Positions 1 to 9,117 of a stretch of DNA of 41,558 nucleotides are shown in pieces. Made by a program: the position numbers and the translations under genes. The notes under the pieces were generated by a model, which saw nothing but the letters and a program-made list of their open reading frames with translations, did not search any database and was not told the origin of the DNA. How positions within the stretch are numbered: the first letter of the stretch is position 1; every line of letters begins with the position of its first letter. Location of the stretch: contig NZ_JAKIKS010000044.1 of the NCBI RefSeq assembly GCF_023284005.1, positions 1 to 41,558 of the forward strand, given 5' to 3'. The DNA is from Shewanella surugensis (GTDB taxonomy: Bacteria; Pseudomonadota; Gammaproteobacteria; Enterobacterales; Shewanellaceae).

Positions 1-1
1 T

Positions 2-82
2 TGCGGTGCGCCAAGTCAGCGAAATAAGCTAAAAAAGGCGAGTTGGGACGATGATTACAGGGCAAAAGTTTTCTTTGGTTAA
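2..82 (+). CDS. C-terminal end of an unidentified protein (partial)
   Basis: The window opens inside a plus-strand reading frame of 26 codons that ends with TAA at 80-82. The last residues read KKASWDDDYRAKVFFG, a composition that looks like a genuine soluble protein tail. Its stop codon overlaps, tail to tail, the stop of the beta-barrel ORF on the other strand (79-81). The frame is too short to be distinguished firmly from chance, and I do not recognise the family; the bulk of the gene would lie to the left of the window. Confidence 0.3.
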   Translation, partial: CGAPSQRNKLKKASWDDDYRAKVFFG

Positions 83-698
83 TTATCCGACAAAGTATGC
101 TCCCGCCCTGCGATATTAGTGACATTATTTTCACTGGCGTAATTATTATCAACAACCTTAGCGTCTAAGTCATAAAAGTCATAACGTAAACTTAATCCCA
201 AAGAAAAACGTTCGGTGAGTTGATATGCCATCCCCGATTTTAATGTGCCAACAAAACTCGTCGATTGCGCTGAATTAACCAAATATCCCGAGATAGGAAT
301 ATGACTCCAACTAGACATACCATATCCCACACCACCGGAAAGATAAAAAGAAAGCGCTGAGTTCTCAATGGGAAAGTCAAACTGTAACCCTGTTCCAAAT
401 ATATTAAACTTGCGATCACTATGGTATAACAAAGTATAATCAACATAAGGCTTAAATAATGAATTGTATTGATTATCAAATAACACATTTACGTTAAAGG
501 CCTCCCCAGAGGTATCAATATCTTGAATATCACTAAGACTTCCAGACTCTGTTGAAAGTGAATTAAAGCCATAACTATAACCCACACCTAGCCCTATAGA
601 ATCAACAGAACAATCCCACCATTAAGGTTTTTTTCTGAAGCCATCACATTAATTGAAATGAATAATAAACATGTAGTTATGCTTTTTATTATAAACAT
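79..698 (-). pseudogene. Outer-membrane beta-barrel protein, frameshifted after the signal peptide
   Basis: A 168-codon frame (79-585) has the alternating polar/aromatic strands and turn pattern of a small OmpA-like or opacity-type barrel (for example YNSLFKPYVDYTLLY, GLSLRYDFYDLDA). It lacks a signal peptide. One is present just upstream in another frame: an ATG at 698-696, about 10 nt after GAGGTG, encodes a Lys-Ser start, a hydrophobic stretch and a VMASEK cleavage-like site, then runs into TAG. Adding one base near AATGGTGGG (615-623) joins signal and barrel. The C-terminus (HTLSDN) lacks the usual final aromatic residue, so that end may be altered too. Either a real single-base loss or a sequencing error; family assignment is structural inference. 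Confidence 0.5.
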
Positions 699-1191
699 TT
701 TAAATTTCACCTCTGGCTAACTCCTATTAACTCCATTAACTCCATTAACAAGAAAGTTAAACATATCAATACCAAAAAGAAAGAAATAACACACCAAAAT
801 AATTTAAACACCCATATACCTTGAACAGCAACAGATGTACACTGCCATTATTAGATAATGAATTCATTTCAAACAGACTTAAAACTTAGTGCGTTAATCA
901 CAGTCTAATTTATAAGGTAAACAATTTTTAATCATCAAACAAACTTATTTTATTCAGATGGGCTTTATTCTTATTAACAATACATTAATAGATACAACTT
1001 CCATTAAATATCAGCCAAGTTAATTAACGACGAATTGACATAGGTAAATTAATGTGGGTACATGTTGATAGACGACATTTTATCACAAGAGAAACAAAAC
1101 AATTTGAAAATAATTAATATTAATACAACGATGGCACATAATAATAAACAGTTAGAGCATTAAGTTTAAAACTTAAATATTAACAACTAAA
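699..1191. other. AT-rich intergenic region with a short 9-bp tandem repeat
   Basis: About 490 bases with no supported gene between the barrel gene (its 5' side) and the 3' end of cyoE. It holds 2.7 copies of ATTAACTCC at 726-749, close upstream of the barrel start, and an AT-only near-palindrome around 1161-1178 (TTAAGTTT/AAACTTAA) just past cyoE that could act as a weak transcript end. I see no GC-rich terminator and no RNA gene. Confidence 0.4.
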
Positions 1192-2040
1192 CTAATAGTT
1201 AAATCCAATTAAAAGACTAAAGGAGGAAATGATGACAATAGAAAAGACAAACATACTCCTTGCCCATTTTTTGACATATAAGGTATAAAACCCACGCAGA
1301 GTAAGCCATATCCAATAAAAACAAAGCAACATCATTACAAGCAAGTAAAATGTCCCCGCATAGTCCAATAAATATAAGGTCCCACAGAGTAAAGTAAAGA
1401 CTACAATATAAAGTAGACAATGAACGGTGACTTTTTTATTTTCATATAAAATTGAAAACAAAGGAATATTTGCTTTTTTATAATCATCACTTCGAAACAA
1501 ACCAATCGCATAGGAGTGCGGTATTTGCCAAAAAATGCTAATCAATACCAATATCATTAATCCAGAGTCAATACGATTGGCTCCCGCACAATACCCAACC
1601 GCCATTGGCATCGCTCCCGATACACTGCCTATCATAGTGCCATACACGGATTGTCTTTTTGCCCATAAACTATAAATAACCACATAAAAAAACCAGCCAA
1701 TCAACCCAAATAAAAAGCTCAATAAATTAATATTAAGTAAGCATAAAAAGCCTAATCCTCCTAAAATAAGAGCATAACGCAATGCCGTCCTATCAGACAT
1801 CAGTCCTTGAACGAGCACTCGCTTAGCCGTTCTCTCCATGACACTATCAATATCTTTATCAATGATATTGTTAAACACACAACCCGATGCAATAACACAA
1901 CTTATTCCCACGATTAATAATAAAAACACCCCGATATTGAGCACGTCTTGTGATGCTAAAAAAAAACTGCCAATAACGGTGATTAAATTGCCTAATATTA
2001 TCCCTGGTTTCGTTATCGATAAAAATAACTTGACCTTCAT
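1192..2040 (-). CDS. cyoE: Protoheme IX farnesyltransferase (heme O synthase) CyoE
   Basis: Converts heme B to heme O by adding a farnesyl group; heme O is the high-spin heme of the bo3 oxidase encoded just upstream. A polytopic inner-membrane UbiA-family prenyltransferase. The first Asp-rich motif is visible as NNIIDKDIDSVMERT and the second as RSDDYKKANIP, both with the expected acidic residues; several hydrophobic helices fill the rest. I place the start at [13 protein letters not shown] (2040), giving 282 residues, the usual CyoE length; the longer open frame upstream lies inside cyoD. The ATG overlaps the cyoD stop by 4 bp, so translation is probably coupled. Last gene of the operon. Confidence 0.95.
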   Translation of the reverse strand: MKVKLFLSITKPGIILGNLITVIGSFFLASQDVLNIGVFLLLIVGISCVIASGCVFNNIIDKDIDSVMERTAKRVLVQGLMSDRTALRYALILGGLGFLCLLNINLLSFLFGLIGWFFYVVIYSLWAKRQSVYGTMIGSVSGAMPMAVGYCAGANRIDSGLMILVLISIFWQIPHSYAIGLFRSDDYKKANIPLFSILYENKKVTVHCLLYIVVFTLLCGTLYLLDYAGTFYLLVMMLLCFYWIWLTLRGFYTLYVKKWARSMFVFSIVIISSFSLLIGFNY

Positions 2041-2366
2041 AACATCATGTTGGCTCGAAGGTGGTACATGATCCAAAGTGAACCTCCGATTAAAATAAGG
2101 ACAACAAGCATAGTGAAAACAAAAGATAAAAAGTTCCAACCTTTTTCGGAGCGAGTATTAAGGTGTAAAAAGAAAATCAATTGCACTAACAATTGAGCGA
2201 CAGCAAGGATGACAATAGATAAGGTTTTAAATCCAGTAGAGATATCCAAATAAACAACAATATAATAAGGAATAATAGTCAATAAAATGGATAGAACGAA
2301 TCCAATAATATAAGAGGCATAAGTACCATGGTCGGCCCCGCTACTGGTGACAGTTGATTGCTTCAT
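2037..2366 (-). CDS. cyoD: Cytochrome bo3 ubiquinol oxidase subunit IV
   Basis: Small membrane subunit of the quinol oxidase, thought to help assembly of the Cu(B) site. The 109-residue product has three hydrophobic helices: one around [18 protein letters not shown], a second around [19 protein letters not shown], followed by the conserved [11 protein letters not shown] loop, and a third near the C-terminus. The start [10 protein letters not shown] is chosen because it overlaps the cyoC stop by 4 bp (ATGA) and gives the standard length; the open frame further upstream lies inside cyoC. It also overlaps cyoE by 4 bp. Confidence 0.95.
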   Translation of the reverse strand: MKQSTVTSSGADHGTYASYIIGFVLSILLTIIPYYIVVYLDISTGFKTLSIVILAVAQLLVQLIFFLHLNTRSEKGWNFLSFVFTMLVVLILIGGSLWIMYHLRANMML

Positions 2367-2965
2367 GTTGCTATCGCTCCCATCAAATAAACAACCGTAA
2401 ACACACAAATCCAAATAATATCGAGAAAATGCCAAAATAGACTCAAACAAGTCAGCCGTGTTTTGATTTGCTTGGTTAAATCAAAACGCCAAACACTCCA
2501 CATTAACACTAGCATCCAAATCAGTCCTAAAGTCACATGGAAACCATGGGTAGCCACTAAACCAAAGAAACTAGAGATCGACGCACTTCTTTGCCAACCA
2601 TTGCCCTCTGTGATCAATTCATGAAACTCATATAACTCCATTGATATGAATCCCACTCCTAATAAGAAAGTAATGACCAAACAATTAATGACTTGAACAG
2701 ATTTACCTTTATGCATGGCCAACATGGCGAGACCATAGGTAAAACTACTCGTCAATAAAAGAAACGTTTCTATCAATACAAATGGCATTGAAAACAGCTC
2801 TTTTGGCGTGGGTCCTCCAAAAAAATTCGGCATCAACACCGCGTGAGTGGCAAATAACGTGGAAAATAAAATGCAATCACTCATGATATAAATCCAAAAA
2901 CCAAAGATGGTTATGGAATGCTCATCGAGTTCTTCTACATGGGGATCCATCGCCGCACTAGACAT
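2363..2965 (-). CDS. cyoC: Cytochrome bo3 ubiquinol oxidase subunit III
   Basis: Subunit III of the heme-copper oxidase family, 200 residues with five predicted membrane helices. Family signatures seen: [19 protein letters not shown] in the first helix, the [19 protein letters not shown] segment and HVTLGLIWM, and the closing [19 protein letters not shown] helix. It carries no redox centre; it stabilises subunit I. Its 5' end overlaps cyoB by 8 bp and its 3' end overlaps cyoD by 4 bp, as expected in a single polycistronic message. Confidence 0.96.
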   Translation of the reverse strand: MSSAAMDPHVEELDEHSITIFGFWIYIMSDCILFSTLFATHAVLMPNFFGGPTPKELFSMPFVLIETFLLLTSSFTYGLAMLAMHKGKSVQVINCLVITFLLGVGFISMELYEFHELITEGNGWQRSASISSFFGLVATHGFHVTLGLIWMLVLMWSVWRFDLTKQIKTRLTCLSLFWHFLDIIWICVFTVVYLMGAIAT

Positions 2966-4925
2966 TGTAACTCCTTAATTTTTCGGTCGCTTCAATCTCT
3001 GCTGCAGGAATATAATAATCCACATCTGTCTCAAAACTGCGATGAATAAAGGTAAAGAGGATCCCCAATACCCCAACACAAGCTAACCACCAAATATGCC
3101 AGATCATCGCAAAACCAAAGAAAAGCGCAAAAGCCGACATAATAAACCCTGCCCCCGTATTACGCGGCATATGAATATCAACATAGGGCCTTGTCTCTTT
3201 AGGTCTAACCGGGTTTTTCTGTTTTTCCGCCCAAAAAGCATCAATGCCGTCAACAACGGGGGTGAACGGAAAATTATATAAAGCCGGAGGTGAGCTGGTA
3301 GACCATTCCAGTGTGCGTGCGTTCCAAGGATCGCCCGTTAAATCTCGATTCAGATCACGATCACGAATGCTCACATAAAGCTGGATAATTTGACAAACAA
3401 TCCCCAAGAAAATGGATACAGCCCCCGCCATCGCCACCATTAATAAAGGCTGCCAACCGGTATCAATATCATAGTGATTCAAACGCCGTGTCATCCCCAT
3501 AAACCCTAATGCATAAAGCGGCATAAACGCTAAATAAAACCCTATAACCCAGAGCCAAAAACCGCGTTTCCCCCACTTTTCATCTAACATGAATCCAAAG
3601 GATTTCGGAAACCAATAACTGTAACCCGCAAACATACCAAATACGACGCCACCAATGATGACATTATGAAAGTGGGCAATTAAAAATAAGCTGTTATGTA
3701 ATAGAAAATCAGCCCCCGGCACCGATAGCAGTACGCCTGTCATACCGCCAATGGTAAAGGTCGACAAAAAGGCTAAGGTCCACATGATGGGTAAACTAAT
3801 TTGTAAGCGACCTCGATAAATCGTAAACAACCAATTGAATATTTTCACTCCCGTAGGAATAGCAATCACCATAGTCGCAATGCCAAAAAAAGCATTCACA
3901 TTAGCCCCTGATCCCATGGTAAAAAAGTGATGTAACCAGACACTAAAAGAAAGAATAGTAATCACCCCTGTTGCATACACCATTGAAGTATAACCAAAGA
4001 GCTTTTTACGAGAAAAAGTAGGGACCACTTCAGAAAACACCCCAAAAGCGGGTAAAATAAGAATATAAACTTCAGGATGGCCCCAAATCCAAATCAAATT
4101 AACGTACATCATTTGATCGCCACCCGCGGTAGCGGTAAAGAAGTGAAAACCTAAATATCGATCGAGTGTCAGTAAAGCCAATGTCACCGTCAGTACAGGA
4201 AATGCAGCAATAATTAAAATGTTAGTACACAGTGCAGTCCAAGTGAAAATCGGCATGCGCATCAATGTCATTCCTGGGCAGCGCATTTTCATAATAGTGA
4301 CAAAAAAATTAATCCCCGTCATCAAGGTACCAATACCCGCTATTTGTAAGCTCCAAATATAATAATCCACTCCCACGCCAGGACTATTCGCTATGCCTGA
4401 TAAAGGTGGATAGGCAAGCCAGCCGGTTCTAGCAAAGTCCCCGATGGCTAAGGACATATTCACTAATGCCATTCCCACAACAAATAGCCAAAAACTTAAT
4501 GAATTCATAAAAGGAAACGCCACATCTCGCGCACCAATTTGCTGTGGCACGACAATATTAATCAGCCCTATCACCAGAGGCATGGCGACAAAGAAAATCA
4601 TGATCACCCCATGAGCGGTAAAAACTTGATCATAATGCTCTGGTGGTAGGTACCCCGGCGCACTCGCAGCTATGGCTAATTGTGAACGCATCATAATAGC
4701 GTCACTGAAGCCCCTTAACATCATGACAAAACCCACTAAGATATACATGATGCCGATTTTTTTATGATCGATAGTCGTAAACCACTCATTCCAAAGGTAT
4801 CGCCACTTACCATAACGAGTCACAATGAGTGCTAATATAATGACCACCGCAGCCATGAAGGAAACGGCGCCCATCACAATACCGTTATCCCAGGGAACAG
4901 AATCCCAAGTTAATTTCCCTAACAT
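2958..4925 (-). CDS. cyoB: Cytochrome bo3 ubiquinol oxidase subunit I
   Basis: Catalytic subunit of the proton-pumping quinol oxidase: oxidises ubiquinol and reduces O2 to water at a heme o3-Cu(B) centre. 655 residues, close to the usual ~660. Visible ligand motifs: [11 protein letters not shown] (heme b His), [12 protein letters not shown] (Cu(B) His and its cross-linked Tyr), HHFFTMG (paired Cu(B) His) and HFHNVIIGG (heme o3 and heme b His). The [12 protein letters not shown] stretch before the first core helix is typical. A C-terminal tail ending in RSYNV matches the extended Cyo type rather than a cytochrome c oxidase. One base separates it from cyoA. Confidence 0.98.
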   Translation of the reverse strand: MLGKLTWDSVPWDNGIVMGAVSFMAAVVIILALIVTRYGKWRYLWNEWFTTIDHKKIGIMYILVGFVMMLRGFSDAIMMRSQLAIAASAPGYLPPEHYDQVFTAHGVIMIFFVAMPLVIGLINIVVPQQIGARDVAFPFMNSLSFWLFVVGMALVNMSLAIGDFARTGWLAYPPLSGIANSPGVGVDYYIWSLQIAGIGTLMTGINFFVTIMKMRCPGMTLMRMPIFTWTALCTNILIIAAFPVLTVTLALLTLDRYLGFHFFTATAGGDQMMYVNLIWIWGHPEVYILILPAFGVFSEVVPTFSRKKLFGYTSMVYATGVITILSFSVWLHHFFTMGSGANVNAFFGIATMVIAIPTGVKIFNWLFTIYRGRLQISLPIMWTLAFLSTFTIGGMTGVLLSVPGADFLLHNSLFLIAHFHNVIIGGVVFGMFAGYSYWFPKSFGFMLDEKWGKRGFWLWVIGFYLAFMPLYALGFMGMTRRLNHYDIDTGWQPLLMVAMAGAVSIFLGIVCQIIQLYVSIRDRDLNRDLTGDPWNARTLEWSTSSPPALYNFPFTPVVDGIDAFWAEKQKNPVRPKETRPYVDIHMPRNTGAGFIMSAFALFFGFAMIWHIWWLACVGVLGILFTFIHRSFETDVDYYIPAAEIEATEKLRSYNV

Positions 4926-4926
4926 A

Positions 4927-5805
4927 TTAATCCTGCCTTATAATAAATTTGCGATCCGCATCTTGTTTACCTGGCATCATGTACTTCTCAATCACGGCTT
5001 CAAATAGTCGAGGCTCAACATAAGAAAAATATTGTATGGGGTGATTTTCACTCTTATTGCTCAATTTATTATATTGCACCTTATCCAGCCTTAATTGAGA
5101 CTGCCGAACGCTATTGACCCAATCTTTAAAGTCTTTGTCTGATGTTGCAGTGGCGGTAAACGTCATATCAGAGAAACCTTGACCACTAATATTGGCCGAT
5201 AATCCTCTAAAGGTGCCTTTTTCATTGGCAATTAAATGTAACTGAGTTTGCATCCCCGACATGGCGTAAATTTGCCCACCCAATCTTGGAATAAAAAAGG
5301 AATTCATCGGCGCATCGGAGGTGATTTTAAAGGCGATAGGCACATTGATAGGCATTTCAATATGATTAACCGTCGCAATACCGTACTTTGGATAAATAAA
5401 TAACCATTTCCAATCTAAGGCCACCACTTCAATAACAATGGGCTCAACATCACTATCAAGCGGTTTATAAGGATCCAATTGGTGTGTCGAGCGCCAAGTA
5501 ATAATGGCCAAGATTAAGATAATAAGGAAAGGCACCCCCCACACAAAAGATTCAATTTTAACAGAGTGGGCCCAATCGGGCGCATAAGTCGACTTTTCGT
5601 TATTCTCTCGATATTTCCAAGCGAACACAAATGTCATGACTATGGCAGGAATAACAACAATGAGCATCAGTAAGGTGGCCGTGATAATGAGCGCCCCTTC
5701 CTCTTTACCCACTTGACCCTTAGAGTCCAGAACGCCAAGGCTGCAACCCGCTAAAAATAACAGAGGGATAATCCAAGTTAAATATTTTTTCGCAATCTTC
5801 ATCAT
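4927..5805 (-). CDS. cyoA: Cytochrome bo3 ubiquinol oxidase subunit II (lipoprotein)
   Basis: First gene of cyoABCDE. The 292-residue product starts with a lipoprotein signal, LLFLAGC, with the acylated Cys at residue 21, then two membrane helices and a periplasmic cupredoxin-like domain. The domain has the core strands ([18 protein letters not shown]) but lacks the Cys/His ligands of Cu(A), which separates quinol oxidase subunit II from cytochrome c oxidase subunit [20 protein letters not shown] and the C-terminal FEAVIEKYM helix match CyoA. The start is the first of two adjacent ATG codons; AAAGAG lies nearby. The operon runs without terminators to cyoE. Confidence 0.96.
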   Translation of the reverse strand: MMKIAKKYLTWIIPLLFLAGCSLGVLDSKGQVGKEEGALIITATLLMLIVVIPAIVMTFVFAWKYRENNEKSTYAPDWAHSVKIESFVWGVPFLIILILAIITWRSTHQLDPYKPLDSDVEPIVIEVVALDWKWLFIYPKYGIATVNHIEMPINVPIAFKITSDAPMNSFFIPRLGGQIYAMSGMQTQLHLIANEKGTFRGLSANISGQGFSDMTFTATATSDKDFKDWVNSVRQSQLRLDKVQYNKLSNKSENHPIQYFSYVEPRLFEAVIEKYMMPGKQDADRKFIIRQD

Positions 5806-5940
5806 GGCAACTCTTTACAAATGAATGGGAGTTGACATTTCACAGCACAGGCTCTCCGATTGGAGGCTATAAAATGTGAGTAATATTAGTATTGTTGATA
5901 TTTCATCAATTAGCAGATTGTTTTTAATAAACCCTTAAAA
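5806..5940 (-). promoter_or_regulatory. Probable cyo operon promoter region
   Basis: Leader of cyoABCDE read on the minus strand. It contains a TTGATG-like -35 hexamer followed by AT-rich TAATAT-like bases, and a small inverted repeat TTGAT-N5-ATCAA (about 5894-5908) overlapping them. In relatives cyo is controlled by ArcA/FNR-type regulators, but I cannot point to a convincing site here. Promoter placement is by eye only. Confidence 0.25.
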
Positions 5941-6043
5941 AACACTCTCAAGCACCTTATTAATCCCCTCATAAAAACTAGGCGTGACAAGGGTTGTAGG
6001 TTGTGGCAGTCTCTTTTTACCCATTTTCATTTAATGATCTGAT

Positions 6044-6639
6044 GCTTACCATCAAAGTGTCATGGTTGATGCGCCCTATTTTGCCAATCAGGCCTATACA
6101 TTATGCGATAGTCCCCACAACTTTCCATTGCATCACTCTTTAAACAACCGATAACCCCAATCCCTCAAAACGCCAGTGTTTTTGCCATCATCTTAGCAGG
6201 TACTAATGATATAATGATTGGGTTCGATACTTTTGGTGATTTAAAAAACGATCTTAAACATTTAATCAATATTACCTTACCTCAATATCTTAACCCTCAA
6301 CAGAACAATACTCTATATCATATTGTGTCTCCGATCACGCCAGTCGCCAATAGTGGCAGTTGTAAAATGATAACCCCTGATGGTTGCGCCGATATCACTT
6401 ATAATCGCTATATTCTAAATACCAGTAAGAGCCTATCTAACCCAAGTCTGACTCAGGACATACTCACCTATAATGCCGATACACACATCTCCATTGCCCA
6501 GCCCAATATTCCAGTCAACGACTATCACTATAACGTGCATCCAGACATTGAAAACTACTTATATTTAGGTTACAACATCACCAATGCACTACTGAGAAAT
6601 TTCCAACTTGCCACGATAACAACGCCATACGCTGAATAA
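6044..6639 (+). pseudogene. Remnant of an SGNH/GDSL-family hydrolase
   Basis: The 141-codon frame starting at 6214 extends upstream without a start to 6112 and there reads VFAIILAGTNDIMIGF, matching block III (GxND) of secreted SGNH/GDSL lipases. The stretch before it (SLFKQPITPIPQNAS) fits the preceding family region, and a second frame at 6044-6120 (VMVDAPYFANQAYTLC) may be earlier sequence separated by a frameshift near 6110. No GDSL block I and no signal peptide are visible. Near the C-terminus a NVHPD motif resembles block V, but the expected catalytic Asp three residues before His is Tyr. Best read as a decayed lipase; a divergent intact small protein starting at 6214 is the alternative. 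Confidence 0.4.
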
Positions 6640-6663
6640 CAATATAAAAATAAACATAAAAAA

Positions 6664-6691
6664 AATGAGTCACTTATGAAAGCGACTCATT
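6664..6691 (-). terminator. Rho-independent terminator, probably of ycgL
   Basis: Stem AATGAGTC / GACTCATT with a 12-nt loop, followed on the minus strand by a run of eight T. It lies 140 bp past the ycgL stop; on the plus strand it also sits just after the decayed hydrolase but lacks a T-run in that direction. Confidence 0.65.
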
Positions 6692-6828
6692 AATAACATA
6701 TCCCTATCCCGCATTTTCAATGAGCTTGGGTATATACCACATGACTCACAGCGTAATTAAAGCAATCTTAGGTTAAAAATTCAATCCAAAAAGATAAACA
6801 GCCTTGAATAAAACAGCGATCACATCGC

Positions 6829-7110
6829 TTAATTAGGACTGTAGCCGATCTCATGTTTATGAGCTTCTAATAAATTTTCAACCGGCGGGGGAAGCTGCAA
6901 ATAGAAGCCTTTATCAGATAATTCACTTTTTACTTTTTCAATATCGGCAAACGCTAAATGCTGCCTTTTTTGCAAAGGTAATATCATCACCAAAGACGGG
7001 ATACCAAACATCTCCATCAATGCTTCAGGTACCTTTTCAAAATCATCACGTTTTTCAATAAATAGGTAGGTTTCTTGTTTTCGACTACTTTTATACACTG
7101 CACAGATCAT
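6829..7110 (-). CDS. ycgL: YcgL-domain protein
   Basis: A 93-residue protein of the small YcgL family (about 90-110 residues, gammaproteobacterial), whose molecular role is not established. Family features: MICAVYKSSRKQETYLFI at the start, FEKVPEALMEMFG, and MILPLQKRQHLAFADIEKVK in the middle. I start at the internal Met (7110), which restores the usual N-terminus, rather than the earlier codon of the open frame. It is divergent from minC with about 120 bp between them; this neighbourhood with min genes is common in the group and gives the only hint of function. Confidence 0.85.
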   Translation of the reverse strand: MICAVYKSSRKQETYLFIEKRDDFEKVPEALMEMFGIPSLVMILPLQKRQHLAFADIEKVKSELSDKGFYLQLPPPVENLLEAHKHEIGYSPN

Positions 7111-7231
7111 ATCAGGCTCAATTTCCAAACAATTCAACTTGCCAGCTAATTACTGACACTATACCATGGGCAGTCCGGAATTTAATGTTTATCGACGTAA
7201 AGTTGATCATTTTGTAAAGAGCAAATTAGGA

Positions 7232-7897
7232 ATGTACACACCAAGCCTAGAATTAAAGGGCGCATCCTTTACCCTCTCAGTCCTTCATATCAAGCATCAA
7301 GATATGGAAAGGCTCACAGCAGAGCTCGATAATAAATTGGCCATTGCGCCTCAATTTTTTATCGGTGCGCCTTTAGTCATCAATATTGAGCTCATCAAGG
7401 ATCCTTTATTCGATCTGGCGACTCTCAAGACCCTACTCACATCACGGCAATTAGTCATTGTAGGGATAACGGAAGCAATACCCGAGCTGATGCTACAAGC
7501 AAAATTGCTGGGACTTGCTGTCATTAAATCCGGAAAACAAAGCCAGCATCATCCTCAATTACCCAAAACAACCAAAATCATCCAGCAAACTATTCGTTCA
7601 GGACAACAAATTTACGCAAAAGGAGGGGATTTAATCATTATTGGCGCGGTTGGGAATGGTGCAGAGGTCATTGCAGATGGCAGTATACACGTCTATGGTA
7701 CGTTAAGAGGCAAGGCTATGGCGGGCGCCGCTGGCGATAAGCATGCTGTCATCATAGCCAAAAAAGTGGAAGCGGAATTAGTCTCAATCGCTGGCCAATA
7801 TTGGTTAACAGAAAACCTTCAGCAAAATGGGACCACCCAAGGGGCGTGTATACGCCTTGATGGTCATATCCTAACGGCCGATAACTTATCACTTTAA
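7232..7897 (+). CDS. minC: Septum site-determining protein MinC
   Basis: Inhibitor of FtsZ ring assembly away from midcell, recruited to the membrane by MinD. 221 residues from the ATG at 7232 ([17 protein letters not shown]), the length usual in this group; the open frame reaches 22 codons further upstream, but that part has no family resemblance. Residues about 5-95 form the MinC_N domain. The C-terminal beta-helix begins near [18 protein letters not shown] and includes the [23 protein letters not shown] signature that binds MinD and FtsZ. An AAAGAG lies about ten bases before the start. First gene of minCDE. Confidence 0.93.
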   Translation: MYTPSLELKGASFTLSVLHIKHQDMERLTAELDNKLAIAPQFFIGAPLVINIELIKDPLFDLATLKTLLTSRQLVIVGITEAIPELMLQAKLLGLAVIKSGKQSQHHPQLPKTTKIIQQTIRSGQQIYAKGGDLIIIGAVGNGAEVIADGSIHVYGTLRGKAMAGAAGDKHAVIIAKKVEAELVSIAGQYWLTENLQQNGTTQGACIRLDGHILTADNLSL

Positions 7898-7929
7898 CAA
7901 CCGACAGATTAAAAAGGATAGTAAATAAC

Positions 7930-8739
7930 ATGACACAAATTATTGTTGTCACCTCAGGCAAAGGCGGCGTTGGAAAAACAACGTCAAGCGCAGCCATTGC
8001 AACAGGATTAGCCCTAAAAGGACATAGGACTGTCGTTATTGATTTTGATATTGGATTAAGAAACTTAGATCTTATTATGGGTTGTGAACGACGCGTTGTT
8101 TACGATTTTGTTAATGTGATTAATGGTGAAGCTAATCTTAACCAAGCACTCATTAAAGATAAACGTTGCGATAAACTCTACATTCTACCAGCTTCTCAAA
8201 CTCGAGATAAAAATGCCTTGACCCAAGAAGGCGTTGGAAAAGTATTAAGCTTACTCGCAGAACAATTTGAATACATCATTTGCGATTCACCTGCAGGCAT
8301 AGAAAATGGCGCCATGATGGCACTGTATTATGCCGATCTTGCGATTGTCACGACCAATCCTGAAGTCAGCTCAGTACGAGACTCGGACCGGATTGTTGGC
8401 ATGCTTCAGAGTAAATCAAGACGAGCTGAACAAGGCTTAGAGCCTGTTAAAGAACTATTACTGCTCACACGTTATGCACCGGAACGTGTCAGTAGTGGAG
8501 AGATGTTAAGTGTCGTCGATGTCGAAGAAATATTGGCCATTCCGCTACTCGGCGTGATCCCTGAATCACAATCGGTACTTAAAGCCTCAAATTCAGGTGT
8601 ACCCGTAATTTTAGATCAAGAAAGTGACGCGGGGATCGCTTACAGTGATAGTGTCGCACGTCTTTTAGGTGAAGAGTTGCCTTTTCGTTTCATCACCGAA
8701 GAGAAAAAAGGCTTTCTAAAACGCATTTTTGGTAACTAA
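7930..8739 (+). CDS. minD: Septum site-determining ATPase MinD
   Basis: Membrane-cycling ATPase that carries MinC to the poles and oscillates under MinE. 269 residues, standard length. Deviant Walker A motif GKGGVGKTT at residues 10-18 with the signature Lys11; DFDIGLRNLDLIMG and CDSPAGIENGA are the switch and Walker B regions. The C-terminus EEKKGFLKRIFGN is the amphipathic membrane-targeting helix. A purine-rich AAAAAGGAT precedes the start by about ten bases. It follows minC by 32 bp and is separated from minE by 2 bp. Confidence 0.97.
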   Translation: MTQIIVVTSGKGGVGKTTSSAAIATGLALKGHRTVVIDFDIGLRNLDLIMGCERRVVYDFVNVINGEANLNQALIKDKRCDKLYILPASQTRDKNALTQEGVGKVLSLLAEQFEYIICDSPAGIENGAMMALYYADLAIVTTNPEVSSVRDSDRIVGMLQSKSRRAEQGLEPVKELLLLTRYAPERVSSGEMLSVVDVEEILAIPLLGVIPESQSVLKASNSGVPVILDQESDAGIAYSDSVARLLGEELPFRFITEEKKGFLKRIFGN

Positions 8740-8741
8740 CT

Positions 8742-8999
8742 ATGTCTTTACTCGATTATTTTAAAAGTGACAAAAAAGTGAATACAGCAGCAACCGCCAA
8801 AGAGCGTCTCCAAATAATCGTCGCCCATCAGCGCGGAGAACGAGATGCTCCAGACTATTTTCCACAGATGAAACATGAAATTATTGAAGTGATCAGAAAA
8901 TATGTTAATGTTGGACCCGATCAAATCTCAGTACAATTAGATCAAAATGATGAAAAGCTGTCAGTACTCGAGCTCAATGTGACGTTACCTGATCCATAA
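8742..8999 (+). CDS. minE: Cell division topological specificity factor MinE
   Basis: Displaces MinC from MinD and stimulates MinD ATPase, setting pole-to-pole oscillation. 85 residues, the family norm. The N-terminal MSLLDYFKS is the membrane-binding segment; AKERLQIIVAHQRGER is the conserved MinD-contact helix/strand; the C-terminal half (DQISVQLDQNDEKLSVLELNV) is the dimerising topological specificity domain. It starts 2 bp after the minD stop and is the last gene of the unit. Confidence 0.96.
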   Translation: MSLLDYFKSDKKVNTAATAKERLQIIVAHQRGERDAPDYFPQMKHEIIEVIRKYVNVGPDQISVQLDQNDEKLSVLELNVTLPDP

Positions 9000-9029
9000 G
9001 GGAAAATACGCCAATCTCTATCCATAAAA

Positions 9030-9070
9030 AACGCCCCAGTGCAATGCACTATGACACACATCGGGGCGTT
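9030..9070 (-). terminator. Terminator between the minE and rnd 3' ends
   Basis: Stem AACGCCCC / GGGGCGTT enclosing a smaller hairpin (AGTGC-AAT-GCACT). On the minus strand the stem is followed by six T, so it mainly ends the rnd transcript; it may also serve minE, which converges from the left. Confidence 0.75.
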
Positions 9071-9117
9071 ATGATTCCCAGATACTTTGGGTTTAGAAGG
9101 TTAACGGAATATAAAAA

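Noticed and set aside
1838..2071. Plus-strand ORF antisense to cyoE
   Set aside because: Shadow of the cyoE frame.
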